64,000 nt of DNA from NCBI RefSeq assembly GCF_000716335.1, contig NZ_KL591015.1, positions 64,079 through 128,078 on the forward strand. Reading direction: 5' to 3'. This document shows, piece by piece, positions 21,213 through 29,598 of the stretch. The stretch's first letter is position 1. Each line of letters opens with the position of its first letter. A program made the translations under genes and the position numbers. The notes beneath the pieces are model-generated. The model was not told the origin of the DNA and ran no database searches. It saw nothing but the letters and a program-made list of their open reading frames with translations. The DNA comes from Streptomyces sp. NRRL S-118. Lineage in GTDB: Bacteria; Actinomycetota; Actinomycetes; Streptomycetales; Streptomycetaceae.

Positions 21213-21887
21213 CTACGCAGGGCGAACGGCGAGGTGGACCACGTCCGGAACGCCCCGGGCAACCGGGATCTCTTCGGTTCTTACCCCGCTGAATCCGGCA
21301 TTCCGCAATGACTCTTCGAAATCGGCGGACGGTTGCGCGGACCAGACGGCGAGGATCCCGCCGGGGTTCAGCCGGGCCGCGCAGGCGGCCAGACCGTCCG
21401 GTGAGTACAGGCCGTCGTTGCCCTCCGAGACGGTCCAGCCGGGGCCGTTGTCGATGTCCAGGCAGAGCGCGTCGTACGTGTCCGGCGAGGTGCGGACGTA
21501 CTCCACGAGGTCGGCGTGGAGCAGGACCGTGCGCGGGTCGGCGAGCGCGCTGCCCGAGATCGCGGCGAGCGGCCCCTCGCGGTGCCAGTCGATGACGGCC
21601 TGCTCGCGCTCGACCACCGCGATACGGCTCCAGGCGGGGTCGGCGGCGGCGTGGGCGAGCGAGAAGCCGACCCCGAGGCCGCCGATGAGGACGGACGAAC
21701 CGGGCCGCCCGCCCAGTGCCTGGAGCGCCGCGTCGACGAGCAGCCGCTCCGAGCGGCCGTCGGAAGTGTCCATGAGGAAGGTGCCGTTGGCGATGATCTC
21801 GTAGTGGTCGCCGCGCCGGCGCAGGACCACCTCGCCGTACGGGCCTACACGTCGGTCGAGCGTGGTCACGGGCGTCGTCTCAGCCAT
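21213..21887 (-). CDS. Spermidine synthase-like (PABS-type) methyltransferase-fold protein
   Basis: This 224-residue protein resembles the C-terminal Rossmann domain of polyamine synthases: SSVLIGGLGVGFSLAHA (about residues 66-82), the acidic end of the next strand in IAVVEREQAVIDW, and LCLDIDNGPGWTV in place of the usual catalytic Asp region. The N-terminal tetramerisation beta-domain is reduced. It may be an aminopropyltransferase relative of different function; real spermidine synthase activity is uncertain. The preferred ATG starts MAETTPV; an upstream in-frame start lacks a ribosome-binding site. Confidence 0.8.
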   Translation of the reverse strand: MAETTPVTTLDRRVGPYGEVVLRRRGDHYEIIANGTFLMDTSDGRSERLLVDAALQALGGRPGSSVLIGGLGVGFSLAHAAADPAWSRIAVVEREQAVIDWHREGPLAAISGSALADPRTVLLHADLVEYVRTSPDTYDALCLDIDNGPGWTVSEGNDGLYSPDGLAACAARLNPGGILAVWSAQPSADFEESLRNAGFSGVRTEEIPVARGVPDVVHLAVRPA

Positions 21888-21897
21888 GGCTTTCAGC

Positions 21898-22614
21898 CTA
21901 GTTGGGCCCGCCACCGGATTTCCGGCCGTTCCGCGGACGTCTCCCCGGTGGGGGCTCGTCGCCCGGGGGACGGCCCTCCGGCGGAGCGCCGCGGCCCGGG
22001 TACCGGGAACGGGGCCGCCCGTTGTCGGGGCGCGCGCCGAGAGCCGCGTACAGCATCACCCCCGTCACGAACGCCGCCAGCGCCACCGCCCAGGCCCAGC
22101 CCTCGGGCCCCGGTTGCACCGGCCACGCCCAGACCGCGGCGGCTCCGCCCGGCATGGACGGCGCCGCCACGTACACGGCGCCGAAGTACACCAGCGGCGG
22201 CAGCCAGCTCAGCCGGGCGCCCAGCACCACGGCCGCGGCCGCCGTGACGCCTGCAGCGCCCAGCACGTTGCGCACCATCGCCGGCTGCCCGAACGCCTCC
22301 GGCCGGCCCGGCACCGCGAGGGCGAGCAGCACGGCGGCCGACGCCGTCAGTACGGCCTGGTGGGCCAGACGGCGCCGCCACCAGGGGCGTACCGCGGTGC
22401 GGTCGAGCTCGTCGGCGTGCACGTGGAGCCCGGTGCCGATCGCCGCGCCGGCGACCAGCGGGGCGAGGACGACGACGGGGACGCGCGCGGTGTGGTCGAA
22501 GAACGGCTGCGCCTGGAGCCGGTGGGCGGACCAGCCGGCGGCGAGCGCCGTGCCCAGGAGAACGGCGTACGTCACGGGGAGCGCGCGTGAGCGCGCGTAC
22601 AGCCGGAGGCTCAT
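21898..22614 (-). CDS. Integral membrane protein, last gene of the sigma/ABC operon
   Basis: This 238-residue protein has about six hydrophobic helices (roughly residues 13-30, 43-62, 85-105, 118-140, 140-160, 170-195) and a very basic Pro/Gly/Arg tail (about 200-238). No family motif was recognised. Its ATG overlaps the preceding membrane protein's stop, and the pair probably forms the membrane part of the ABC exporter encoded upstream. The arginine-rich tail may bind lipid or nucleic acid, but that is speculation. Confidence 0.75.
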   Translation of the reverse strand: MSLRLYARSRALPVTYAVLLGTALAAGWSAHRLQAQPFFDHTARVPVVVLAPLVAGAAIGTGLHVHADELDRTAVRPWWRRRLAHQAVLTASAAVLLALAVPGRPEAFGQPAMVRNVLGAAGVTAAAAVVLGARLSWLPPLVYFGAVYVAAPSMPGGAAAVWAWPVQPGPEGWAWAVALAAFVTGVMLYAALGARPDNGRPRSRYPGRGAPPEGRPPGDEPPPGRRPRNGRKSGGGPN

Positions 22615-23846
22615 GGGAGGGGCACCTCTGCGGCCTCGCACAGGTCGGTGGTCAGGTAGCGGCCGAGGAAGGCCCGCTGCTGCGCCGGGGATCCGGCGCG
22701 CAGCCGGTCGAGGAACGGCTGGAGGGCCGCCGGGTCGACGCCGCTGCCGGGCGGCGCGGGGGCGAGCCACTCCTGGACCGCCAGATCGAGGACGATGCCG
22801 TCCTCGCCGGACAGGCACGCGCCGTCGAAGAGGCCCGAGGCCGCGTCGTGCGCGTACTGCCGCGGGTCCTGGAGCACGCCGTGGGCGGCCGCGGCCACCG
22901 GGTCGGGGAGCGGCGCCTCGCCCGGGCCCGGCTCGTGCGGGCCGCTCACCCAGCGGGCGGGGGCGCCGGGCACGCCGCGGAGCCTGGCGTTCAGGCCGGC
23001 GAGCGCCCGGGACGCCTCGGGCAGCAGGGCACGGTCGACGGCCGACAGGCAGACCCGGGGCGTGCCGTCGTCGCAGACGAGGCGGGCCGCGTCCGGGTCC
23101 GGCCGCCACGGGCCGGCGCTCCCGTCCAGGCGGACGACCGGTACGGCGACGGCACAGGCCGCGGCGAGCGGTACGAGCGCCAGGGCGCGGCGCCGGGCCC
23201 CGTACGCGAGCAGCGCGGCCAGCGCGAGGCCGCCCGTCCACACCGTCATCGCCGGGGCGAACCACCAGAGCGGCTCCTGCCAGGCCGTGGAGCGGTCGGC
23301 CGCCGGACTCAGCCAGCGGGCGGGGGAGGCGGTGTACGACGGCAGGCCCAGGCCCACGTACGTGGCGGCGGCGACCAGCGGGGGCGTCAGCCGCCACGGC
23401 ACCAGGCGCCCGGCGACGAACCCGAGCGTGCCGAGCGCCGCCACGGCGACGGCGTCGGCGGCCGTTACGGACACGAAGGGGCGCCCGCCGCCGGCGTACG
23501 GCCAGGTCGCGCCCAGGCAGACGGCCACCGCGAGCAGCAGTCCGGCGGCGGGCCACAGCGCGGCCGGAGCGGCGGCGACCAGCGTGCGGGCCAGACGGCC
23601 GCGCGGCGCGGAGGCGAGCAGTTCGCCCGTGGAGCGACGCCGTTCCCGGCCGCCCTGCCAGCAGCCGGCGGCGGCCGCGAGCGGTCCGGCGAGCAGCCCG
23701 GCGGCGGTGTGCAGCATGTCGGTGGCGTCCGACCAGCGGCCCTGCCAGCCGGGCGCCTTGCCGTACAGGGCGACGAGCACGGTGACGGCGACGGCGGCCC
23801 CGGACCAGGGCCCGATGCCGCGGCGCAGCTCGGTACGGAGCATCAC
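22611..23846 (-). CDS. ABC-2-like membrane protein
   Basis: This 411-residue protein has six transmembrane helices in its first 250 residues, followed by a mostly soluble C-terminal half of about 160 residues, presumably outside the membrane. That half has paired Cys (LVCDDGTPRVCLSAVD; also GACLSGEDG and TDLCEAAEVP), which could form disulfides. It overlaps the ATPase gene, so it is the likely partner permease. Two adjacent Met codons are possible starts. The substrate is unknown. Confidence 0.78.
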   Translation of the reverse strand: MMLRTELRRGIGPWSGAAVAVTVLVALYGKAPGWQGRWSDATDMLHTAAGLLAGPLAAAAGCWQGGRERRRSTGELLASAPRGRLARTLVAAAPAALWPAAGLLLAVAVCLGATWPYAGGGRPFVSVTAADAVAVAALGTLGFVAGRLVPWRLTPPLVAAATYVGLGLPSYTASPARWLSPAADRSTAWQEPLWWFAPAMTVWTGGLALAALLAYGARRRALALVPLAAACAVAVPVVRLDGSAGPWRPDPDAARLVCDDGTPRVCLSAVDRALLPEASRALAGLNARLRGVPGAPARWVSGPHEPGPGEAPLPDPVAAAAHGVLQDPRQYAHDAASGLFDGACLSGEDGIVLDLAVQEWLAPAPPGSGVDPAALQPFLDRLRAGSPAQQRAFLGRYLTTDLCEAAEVPLP

Positions 23847-24820
23847 CGCCGCCCCCCGGCGACGGCGGCGCGGTGGGCGCGCAGGACGATGGTGTAGCCG
23901 CGCTCGATGGCGCTGCCGTGCGGGGCGGGGCGGCGGCGCGGCGGGGCGGGTGCACCGGGGGAACCTGCGTCACCGGAGGCACCGGAGGGATCGGGAGCAG
24001 CGGGGGCAGCGGGAGACGCTGCACCACCGGGTGCACCCCAGGCACGGGGAGAACCTGCGCCACCGGAGGCACCAGGGGCTTCGGTGGCGCCGCCGGGCGG
24101 GGTGTCGTCGCCGTCGTCCGCGAGGGAGTCCTCGCCGATGGCGGTGAGTTCGGCGGTGGTGCCGCGGAAGGCGAGCCGGCCCGACTCGATGAGGGTCACC
24201 TCGGTGCACGCCGCGGCGACGTCCTCGACGAGGTGGGTGGAGACGATGACGGTGGAAGCGGTGCCCACATCGCGGAGCAGTGCTCTGAATTCGACGCGCT
24301 GCTCCGGATCGAGACCGGCCGTCGGTTCGTCGAGGAGCAGCAGCTCCGGCTCGTTCACGATCGCCTGCGCGATGCCCACCCGCCGCACCATGCCGCCCGA
24401 CAGCGTCCTGATCCTCGCGTCGATCCGGTCGGCCAGCCCGACGCGTTCCACCGCCCGCTCCACCGCGGCCGCGGCGCGTGCGGCCGGCATCTCCTTGAGC
24501 CAGGCCACGTACGCCACGAACTCCCGGACCGTGAAACCCGGGTAGTAACCGAACTCCTGCGGCAGGTAGCCCAGCCGCCTCCGCACCTCCGCGCGTTCGC
24601 GGCGGTCCGCGATGTCGCGGCCCAGCAGCCGCACCCGGCCGCCGGTGGGGGCGGCGACCGTCGCGAGCACCCGGATCAGGGACGTCTTGCCCGCGCCGTT
24701 CGGCCCGAGCAGGCCGTGCACGCCGGGGCCCAGCTCCAGGTCGAGGCCGTCCAGCGCGGTCGTACGGCGGTGCCGGACGGTCAGCCCGCCGACCGCGACG
24801 GTGCTGTGGATGTGTGTCAC
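23843..24820 (-). CDS. ABC transporter ATP-binding protein with low-complexity tail
   Basis: This 325-residue ATPase has Walker A GPNGAGKTS (about 37-45), signature LSGGMVRRVGIAQAIV and Walker B LLLLDEPTAGLDPEQ, like exporters of the ABC-2/drug-resistance group. Residues about 235-305 are a Gly/Ala/Pro/Ser-rich linker before a short basic end (RGYTIVLRAHRAAV). The GTG start overlaps the stop of the anti-sigma gene (GTGA). It acts with the two membrane proteins encoded downstream. Confidence 0.93.
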   Translation of the reverse strand: MTHIHSTVAVGGLTVRHRRTTALDGLDLELGPGVHGLLGPNGAGKTSLIRVLATVAAPTGGRVRLLGRDIADRRERAEVRRRLGYLPQEFGYYPGFTVREFVAYVAWLKEMPAARAAAAVERAVERVGLADRIDARIRTLSGGMVRRVGIAQAIVNEPELLLLDEPTAGLDPEQRVEFRALLRDVGTASTVIVSTHLVEDVAAACTEVTLIESGRLAFRGTTAELTAIGEDSLADDGDDTPPGGATEAPGASGGAGSPRAWGAPGGAASPAAPAAPDPSGASGDAGSPGAPAPPRRRPAPHGSAIERGYTIVLRAHRAAVAGGRR

Positions 24821-25800
24821 CAGCGCTCCAGATGGTCGAAGGAACGGCGCCGCAGCGCCAGCAGTCCGGCGCACACCGCCGCGGCGGCCGCCCAGCCGCC
24901 CTGCGCGGCGGAGCCGGAGAGGTACCACGCCGGCGCGCCGCCCGCGGCGGCGTCGGACGGGAACGGGAACGCCTCGCCCAGCGCGGGGCCGGCCACCACC
25001 GTCAGCCAGGCCACCGCCACGGCCGCCGCCGCCGTCCGGCAGCCCACGTACGAGCCCAGCGCCAGCGCGGCCAGCGTCAGGGCGAGCCCGGGCAGCAGCC
25101 ACACGGCGGCCCCCGGTGCCCCGGCCTCCGCGGGGAGCACCGCGCCCGCGGCGGTGAGCAGCGGGACGCACACCGCGAGCACGGCGGCCGTCCGCGTCAG
25201 CAGCAGCCGCAGCCCGCCGGACGGGGTGGCGGCGGCGATCTCGTGCAGCGGATCCGCGTGCCTCCCGTACGACACCGCCACCCCGGCGAGCGGCACCACC
25301 GGTGCCAGGGCCAGCAGCAGTGGCCGTACGCCGTCGACGCCGCCGCCGTACGCGAGGGCGAGCGCCCCCGCGACCACCAGCAGCACGGCGACGATCCACG
25401 CCCCGCGCAGGGCGGGCCCGGCGGCCCACGCCAGGCGCCCGACGCGGGAGGCGCGGGCGCGGCCGGGGCCCGCGGGCCCGCCCGTCGGTACCGGGACCGG
25501 GGCATGCGCTGTCGAAACCGCCCCCGGCGCCGTTACCCGCCCCGGCGCCGAAACCGACCCCACCGCCGTTACCCGCCCCGCCGCCGGAGCCGCCTCCGGC
25601 GTCGCCAGCGCGAGGAGCGCGCCGCGCACCTCCGCGAGTGCCGGGCCCGCCGTGGACCCCCGTACCGCGGCGGACACCAGGGCGGCGCACCGGCCGCAAC
25701 GCTCGACGTGCTTCTCCAGGGACCAGGCGTCCGGCTCGGACGCCGATCCGTCGGCGTACCGGGCCGCCAGCGCGGCGTCCACGTGCCACCCCGCACTCAT
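24817..25800 (-). CDS. Zinc-finger (zf-HC2) anti-sigma factor, membrane-anchored
   Basis: This is a 327-residue protein. The N-terminus carries the anti-sigma zinc-binding motif HVERCGRC (about residues 30-37), with Asp/Glu-rich surroundings. An Ala/Pro/Val linker leads to about six transmembrane helices (residues 130-320), more than the single helix usual for anti-sigma factors. It should sequester the ECF sigma factor encoded immediately upstream, whose stop overlaps its ATG. The polytopic anchor may itself be a transporter part or a sensor of membrane state. Confidence 0.88.
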   Translation of the reverse strand: MSAGWHVDAALAARYADGSASEPDAWSLEKHVERCGRCAALVSAAVRGSTAGPALAEVRGALLALATPEAAPAAGRVTAVGSVSAPGRVTAPGAVSTAHAPVPVPTGGPAGPGRARASRVGRLAWAAGPALRGAWIVAVLLVVAGALALAYGGGVDGVRPLLLALAPVVPLAGVAVSYGRHADPLHEIAAATPSGGLRLLLTRTAAVLAVCVPLLTAAGAVLPAEAGAPGAAVWLLPGLALTLAALALGSYVGCRTAAAAVAVAWLTVVAGPALGEAFPFPSDAAAGGAPAWYLSGSAAQGGWAAAAAVCAGLLALRRRSFDHLERW

Positions 25801-26381
25801 GCCGTACCTCCCAAGGTGCCCGTCCGCGCGCCGAGTTGCGCCAGTGCGTCGCGCAGCTCGCGGCGTGCCCGCAGCGCGCGGCTCTTGACCGTGCCCTCCG
25901 GGATGCCGAGCAGCCGCGCCGCCTCACGGGTGGTCAGGCCGTCGACGACCGTGGCCCGCAGGACCTCGCGGAGCTCCGGCGAGATGCGGTCGAGGGCGGC
26001 GCCCACGTCCCCGTACTCCAGTCCGGCCAGCACCCGGTCCTCGGCGGACGGTACGGGCGTCGCCGGCTCCGGGCCGGGCCGCTCGGCCCGCGCCTGAGCG
26101 CGCCGCGCGTCGACCAGGCGGCGGGCCGCGATGACCCACAGCCAGCCGCCCGCCTCGCCGCCGCGGTGCGTCCCGGCGGACCGCCAGACCGTGACGAACG
26201 TGTCCTGGAGCACTTCCCGTACCGTCTCGGGATCCCCGCAGCGGCGTGTCAGGCGGGCGTGCAGCCAGCCCGCGTGCCGGTCGTACAGCTCCGCGAGCGC
26301 CTCCGCGTCCCCGCGCGCGACGGCCCGCAGCAGCGCGGAATCGTCGTCCCGGTCTTCCCCTGTGGGGCGCAACAGTCTCAC
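25797..26381 (-). CDS. ECF-type RNA polymerase sigma factor
   Basis: This is a 194-residue group IV sigma factor with region 2 (LAELYDRHAGWLHARLTRRCG, here as the segment at about 25-46, and ETVREVLQDTFVTVW) and region 4 (LREVLRATVVDGLTTREAARLLGIPEGTVKSR at about 135-167). It heads the operon and is probably autoregulated together with its anti-sigma factor. The start ATG lies close to the 5' end of the divergent rhomboid-like gene, with about 150 bp between. Confidence 0.93.
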   Translation of the reverse strand: MRLLRPTGEDRDDDSALLRAVARGDAEALAELYDRHAGWLHARLTRRCGDPETVREVLQDTFVTVWRSAGTHRGGEAGGWLWVIAARRLVDARRAQARAERPGPEPATPVPSAEDRVLAGLEYGDVGAALDRISPELREVLRATVVDGLTTREAARLLGIPEGTVKSRALRARRELRDALAQLGARTGTLGGTA

Positions 26382-26533
26382 GCTCCCTCTATCGCCCGTA
26401 CGGACGCGGCCGGTTCACGGGTGGCGGGTGTGATCCACGTCATGGACGCCCGGTCGGTGATCGCGTTGGCTGAGGGGGCAAGGTTGACGGGGGGCGGTCC
26501 GGGGGGACCTGACGAGGCGAAAGGCTGCCCACG

Positions 26534-27499
26534 GTGCACCGGCTCACAGCGCGGGAGACGGACGACGACACGGTGCGACCGCCGGCCGGTGCCGTCGGCC
26601 GCCCGGCGGCCGAGGCCCGGGAACGCCTGCTGCACGGCATTCCCCGCCAGCGCCCGACCGCCGGCACTGCCGCCGTCCCCACACCTGCCGTCGTCCCCGT
26701 CCCTGCCGTCGCCGAACCGCCGCCCGTCCGGCCGGCCGCGCAGTCGGCCGCGGCTCCGGCCGGATCCCCGGCCGGGCCTCGAACCCGGCCCCCGGCGGGA
26801 CTGCCTGCCGCGGCCCGTCCGGCCGCCGCGGCGGAATCCCGGCGGCGGTGGTGGCGCGCGACGGGCCGCCTGCTGCCCACGCCCGCCGGCGCACCCTTCA
26901 CCTTCGGCTACACCCTCGTCCTCGTCGCCACGTCGCTCTTCGCCCGGTACGGGGACCCCGCCACGGTCTCCGCACTGCTGCACGGCTCCAGCACCGATGT
27001 CGCACACCTCTCCCGGACGCCGATGCTCGTCCTGGGCGCCAGCGCGCTGTGGGTGGCGGGCGGGCTGTTCTCGCCGTACGCCGTCGGTTTCGTCTTCGTC
27101 CTCACCGCCCTGGAGCGCCGCATCGGCGCGTGGCGCGCCGCCGCCGTGTTCCTGGTCGGGCACGTGGTGGCCACCCTGGCGACGGAAATCCCGGTCGCCC
27201 TGTCGGTCCTGGCGGGTCATCTGCCCGGTACGTCGCTGCACCGGCTCGACTACGGCATCAGCTTCGGCCTGATGGCGAGCGTCGGCGCGCTCGCCGGGCT
27301 GCTGAGTCCGGTGGCCCGCGCGATCGTGCTGGCCTGGGTGTCGGTGATGCTGCTGCAGGACCTGCTCGCCTTCGAGGACCCGCTCACCGACTGGGGCCAT
27401 CCGCTGGCCCTGCTGACCGGCGTCAGCGGCTGGCCGCTGCTGCGGCGGGCGGCTTTGCCGGGCTGCCGGCCGGACGAGCGGCGGGCACCGGGTCCCTGA
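26534..27499 (+). CDS. Rhomboid-like integral membrane protein
   Basis: This 321-residue protein has a disordered Pro/Ala N-terminus (about 1-105) and then six hydrophobic helices. Features such as FTFGYTLVLVATSLFARYG, RRIGAWRAAAVFLVGHVVATL and LDYGISFGLMASVGALAG match rhomboid-like families of actinomycetes. The rhomboid catalytic GxSG Ser is replaced by DYGISFG, which keeps a Ser; whether it is an active protease is uncertain. The GTG start has a poor ribosome-binding site. The 3' end overlaps the convergent GNAT gene by 77 nt. Confidence 0.72.
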   Translation: MHRLTARETDDDTVRPPAGAVGRPAAEARERLLHGIPRQRPTAGTAAVPTPAVVPVPAVAEPPPVRPAAQSAAAPAGSPAGPRTRPPAGLPAAARPAAAAESRRRWWRATGRLLPTPAGAPFTFGYTLVLVATSLFARYGDPATVSALLHGSSTDVAHLSRTPMLVLGASALWVAGGLFSPYAVGFVFVLTALERRIGAWRAAAVFLVGHVVATLATEIPVALSVLAGHLPGTSLHRLDYGISFGLMASVGALAGLLSPVARAIVLAWVSVMLLQDLLAFEDPLTDWGHPLALLTGVSGWPLLRRAALPGCRPDERRAPGP

Positions 27500-28145
27500 C
27501 CACGCCGGTCAGCGGTCCCTGGTACTCCCACCCCAGGGAGCTGTAGAGCGCCCGGCCCTGCGTGGTCGCGGAGAGCACGCCCGTGTCGGCACCCGCTTCG
27601 GCGCCGGCCGTCGTGAGCGTGCGCATCACGACGCTGCCGAGGCCCCTGCGGCGGTGCCCGGCGTAGGTCTCGATCTGGTCGAACACCGCCGTCCGGCCGG
27701 TCGGCGCGATCTGTCCCCGCGCGGCGAGCGACCCGTCGGGCGCCACGATGCGGACGCGGAACACCCCGTCGCGGGTGCCGGTCTCCATGGCGTACCCCTC
27801 GGGTGGTGCGGGGGCGGCGGTGGCGCGCAGGGCGGTGAACATCATGAAGCCGGGGTCGTCCGGTACGCGCCAGCCGGGAGTGATCCAGTCCGCCACCTCC
27901 TCGGGTGCCGCCAGCACCTTCAGCCACGCGCCGGGTCGGGTGACGGCCGCGCACAGCGTGCGGACGGACGTCTCGTCGGGGTGGGGCAGGACGTGCCGGA
28001 ACACGTGCCCGGGGAGGCCGACGTCGATGCGGTAGCCCCAGGGTTCGGTGACCGGCGCGGGGGTGCCGCGGGAGACGGCCCAACCCCGAACCCAGGCATC
28101 TGTAATGTCTGCATTCTGCATCGGGCTATTACACACGTCGGACAT
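27423..28145 (-). CDS. GNAT-family N-acetyltransferase
   Basis: This 240-residue protein contains the acetyl-CoA loop HRRRGLGSVVMRTL (motif A, about residues 165-178) and TTQGRALYSSLGWEYQGPLT (motif B), giving a GNAT fold in the C-terminal half. The N-terminal 110 residues form a less conserved second domain. I chose the ATG behind AAGGGTGG; another ATG 8 codons later has no such site. The last 26 codons overlap the convergent membrane protein gene and encode an Ala/Pro-rich tail. The substrate is unknown. Confidence 0.82.
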   Translation of the reverse strand: MSDVCNSPMQNADITDAWVRGWAVSRGTPAPVTEPWGYRIDVGLPGHVFRHVLPHPDETSVRTLCAAVTRPGAWLKVLAAPEEVADWITPGWRVPDDPGFMMFTALRATAAPAPPEGYAMETGTRDGVFRVRIVAPDGSLAARGQIAPTGRTAVFDQIETYAGHRRRGLGSVVMRTLTTAGAEAGADTGVLSATTQGRALYSSLGWEYQGPLTGVVRDPVPAARPAGSPAKPPAAAAASR

Positions 28146-28425
28146 GCGGCAGCGCCACCCTTGCGTCGGGTACGCGGGGGACCGGCGGTGTGCGCTCCGG
28201 GACCGGGGTGGCCGGGACGGGCCGCGCCGGCCCCGGAGGCGGGGATCAGCGTCGTACGGGAGTGCCACGGACGCGGTCGCGCCCGGTGGGGTGACGCTCC
28301 GTCATGCGGGGGATCCGGCCCCGCTTCGCCGGTGGAAGTCGCCCCAGGTGGGATCGGAAAAGTGGCGGAAAAGGTACCGGCTCATATGGACCTCCGGGCG
28401 AGGAACGATGACTGCGGTGCGTGCG

Positions 28426-28851
28426 TCAGTACAGGTGGAGCTGCTTCCCGGGAGGGCGGGGCTGGAGGACTTCCTGCAGCCGGTGGACGGCCGCCCGCCA
28501 GGGGGCGCCGTCCGGTCCGGCCCAGAGCTCCATCACCTCGGACGGCTCCACGACGATCCGGTCCAGCGCCTGCAGGGCAAGCGTACGCAGACATGTCAGG
28601 TCGGGAAGGGGCTCTTCGGGGCCGTAGACCGGATCGACCGGTTCGCCACCCGGGCATTGTGCGGCGACGAGGGCGGCCGCGGCGACGGCCTCGTCGGCGA
28701 CGGGGGCGTCGAGGGGGCCGGTGGTGCCGACCGCACGGGCGAGCGCGTCGCGGACGAGGCCCGGGCGCTCCTCCGGGGCGGCTTCGTCCAGCGTGCAGGC
28801 GAAATCCGCGGCCGTGTCGTTGTCGTAGGGACCGGTGTCCCAGGTGCCCAT
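28426..28851 (-). CDS. DUF4259 family protein
   Basis: This 141-residue protein opens with MGTWDTGPYDNDTAADF, the strongly conserved signature of DUF4259. The rest is Ala/Leu/Glu-rich helix. The function is unknown; these small cytoplasmic proteins are scattered in actinomycetes. It is monocistronic between the GNAT gene and the long leader region of lon. Confidence 0.88.
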   Translation of the reverse strand: MGTWDTGPYDNDTAADFACTLDEAAPEERPGLVRDALARAVGTTGPLDAPVADEAVAAAALVAAQCPGGEPVDPVYGPEEPLPDLTCLRTLALQALDRIVVEPSEVMELWAGPDGAPWRAAVHRLQEVLQPRPPGKQLHLY

Positions 28852-29598
28852 GCGTCCCCCTGTCGTCGTGCGGTCCGGACAGCTTGGCACCGGCCACTGA
28901 CAGCTCACCCGGCGGCTGTGGATGGCGGACCGGGTACGCGTACGCGGCAGGCCTGCCGCCACGCGGCGGTGCACCCGCGACAGCCGTGACCACAGGCGCG
29001 CCGCGACCGGCCGGTCGCGGCGCAGGAAGGTTCACGGGGCACCCGGTCCCCGTCGACCCGGGACCACGAGGCCGCCGGCCGGCATCGGGGAGCGGGCCGC
29101 GAGCCCGCCCTGTCGCGGCGGGCGGTGACCGTCCAGCCGGCCGCCCGGCCCGGCTCGGGCCGCCGTCGCAGGCCCAGGAGCACCCGCCGGAGCAGGTGCC
29201 CCCGCGGACCGGCCGCGCCCTCGAACGCGGTCAGGCCCGGTGCTCCGGCGACCGCTGCCAGGCGCCCTGTGCGGTGAGCGTGAAGAGGCCCGCGCGGTCG
29301 GGTTCGGCGGGCGAAACGACGGAGACGGCGGTCGCCTCGAGGACGCCGAGCTCTTGACGGGCCATCAGGGATGACGGCTTCCGGTGGCACCTGCGTGTCC
29401 TCGGCTGCCCCTGTGCGTTCGGGTGACACACCGTCGGCTCGGCGTCGCATACCTATGTGCAGGTAGGTAAGTGCTGCTCCCAGGCGCGGCTCGGGGCGGA
29501 GGGAGGTGATCGCTGAGAGCGAACGCGACTCCGGGAACACTCGGCAGCTCATGAGCATTGAGCCAGTACAGCTCAACTTGACTGCCGAAGGGGAGATC
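28852..29598. other. Long non-coding stretch upstream of lon
   Basis: About 750 bp without a supportable gene on either strand. Towards lon the composition becomes less GC-rich. It holds an inverted repeat TACCTA-N8-TAGGTA (29450-29469) and an HspR-type inverted repeat described separately. Short frames exist (for example 44 codons on the minus strand at about 29231-29362) but lack ribosome-binding sites. Confidence 0.6.
29557..29577 (+). promoter_or_regulatory. HAIR-like operator (HspR site) upstream of lon
   Basis: ATTGAGC-N7-GCTCAAC contains a perfect 6-bp inverted repeat, TTGAGC/GCTCAA, with the 7-nt spacing of the HspR-associated inverted repeat (consensus CTTGAGT-N7-ACTCAAG). It ends 21 nt before the lon ATG. 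Control of lon by the heat-shock repressor HspR is established in Streptomyces lividans; the site here is read directly. Confidence 0.8.

Noticed and set aside
29231..29362. Possible 44-residue peptide (MARQELGVLEATAVSVV start) on the minus strand
   Set aside because: No ribosome-binding site, no related family recognised, and no biosynthetic genes for a modified peptide nearby.
29551..29598. Upstream in-frame ATG as the start of lon
   Set aside because: It lacks a good ribosome-binding site, would add a non-conserved 16-residue lead and place the HspR operator inside the gene.
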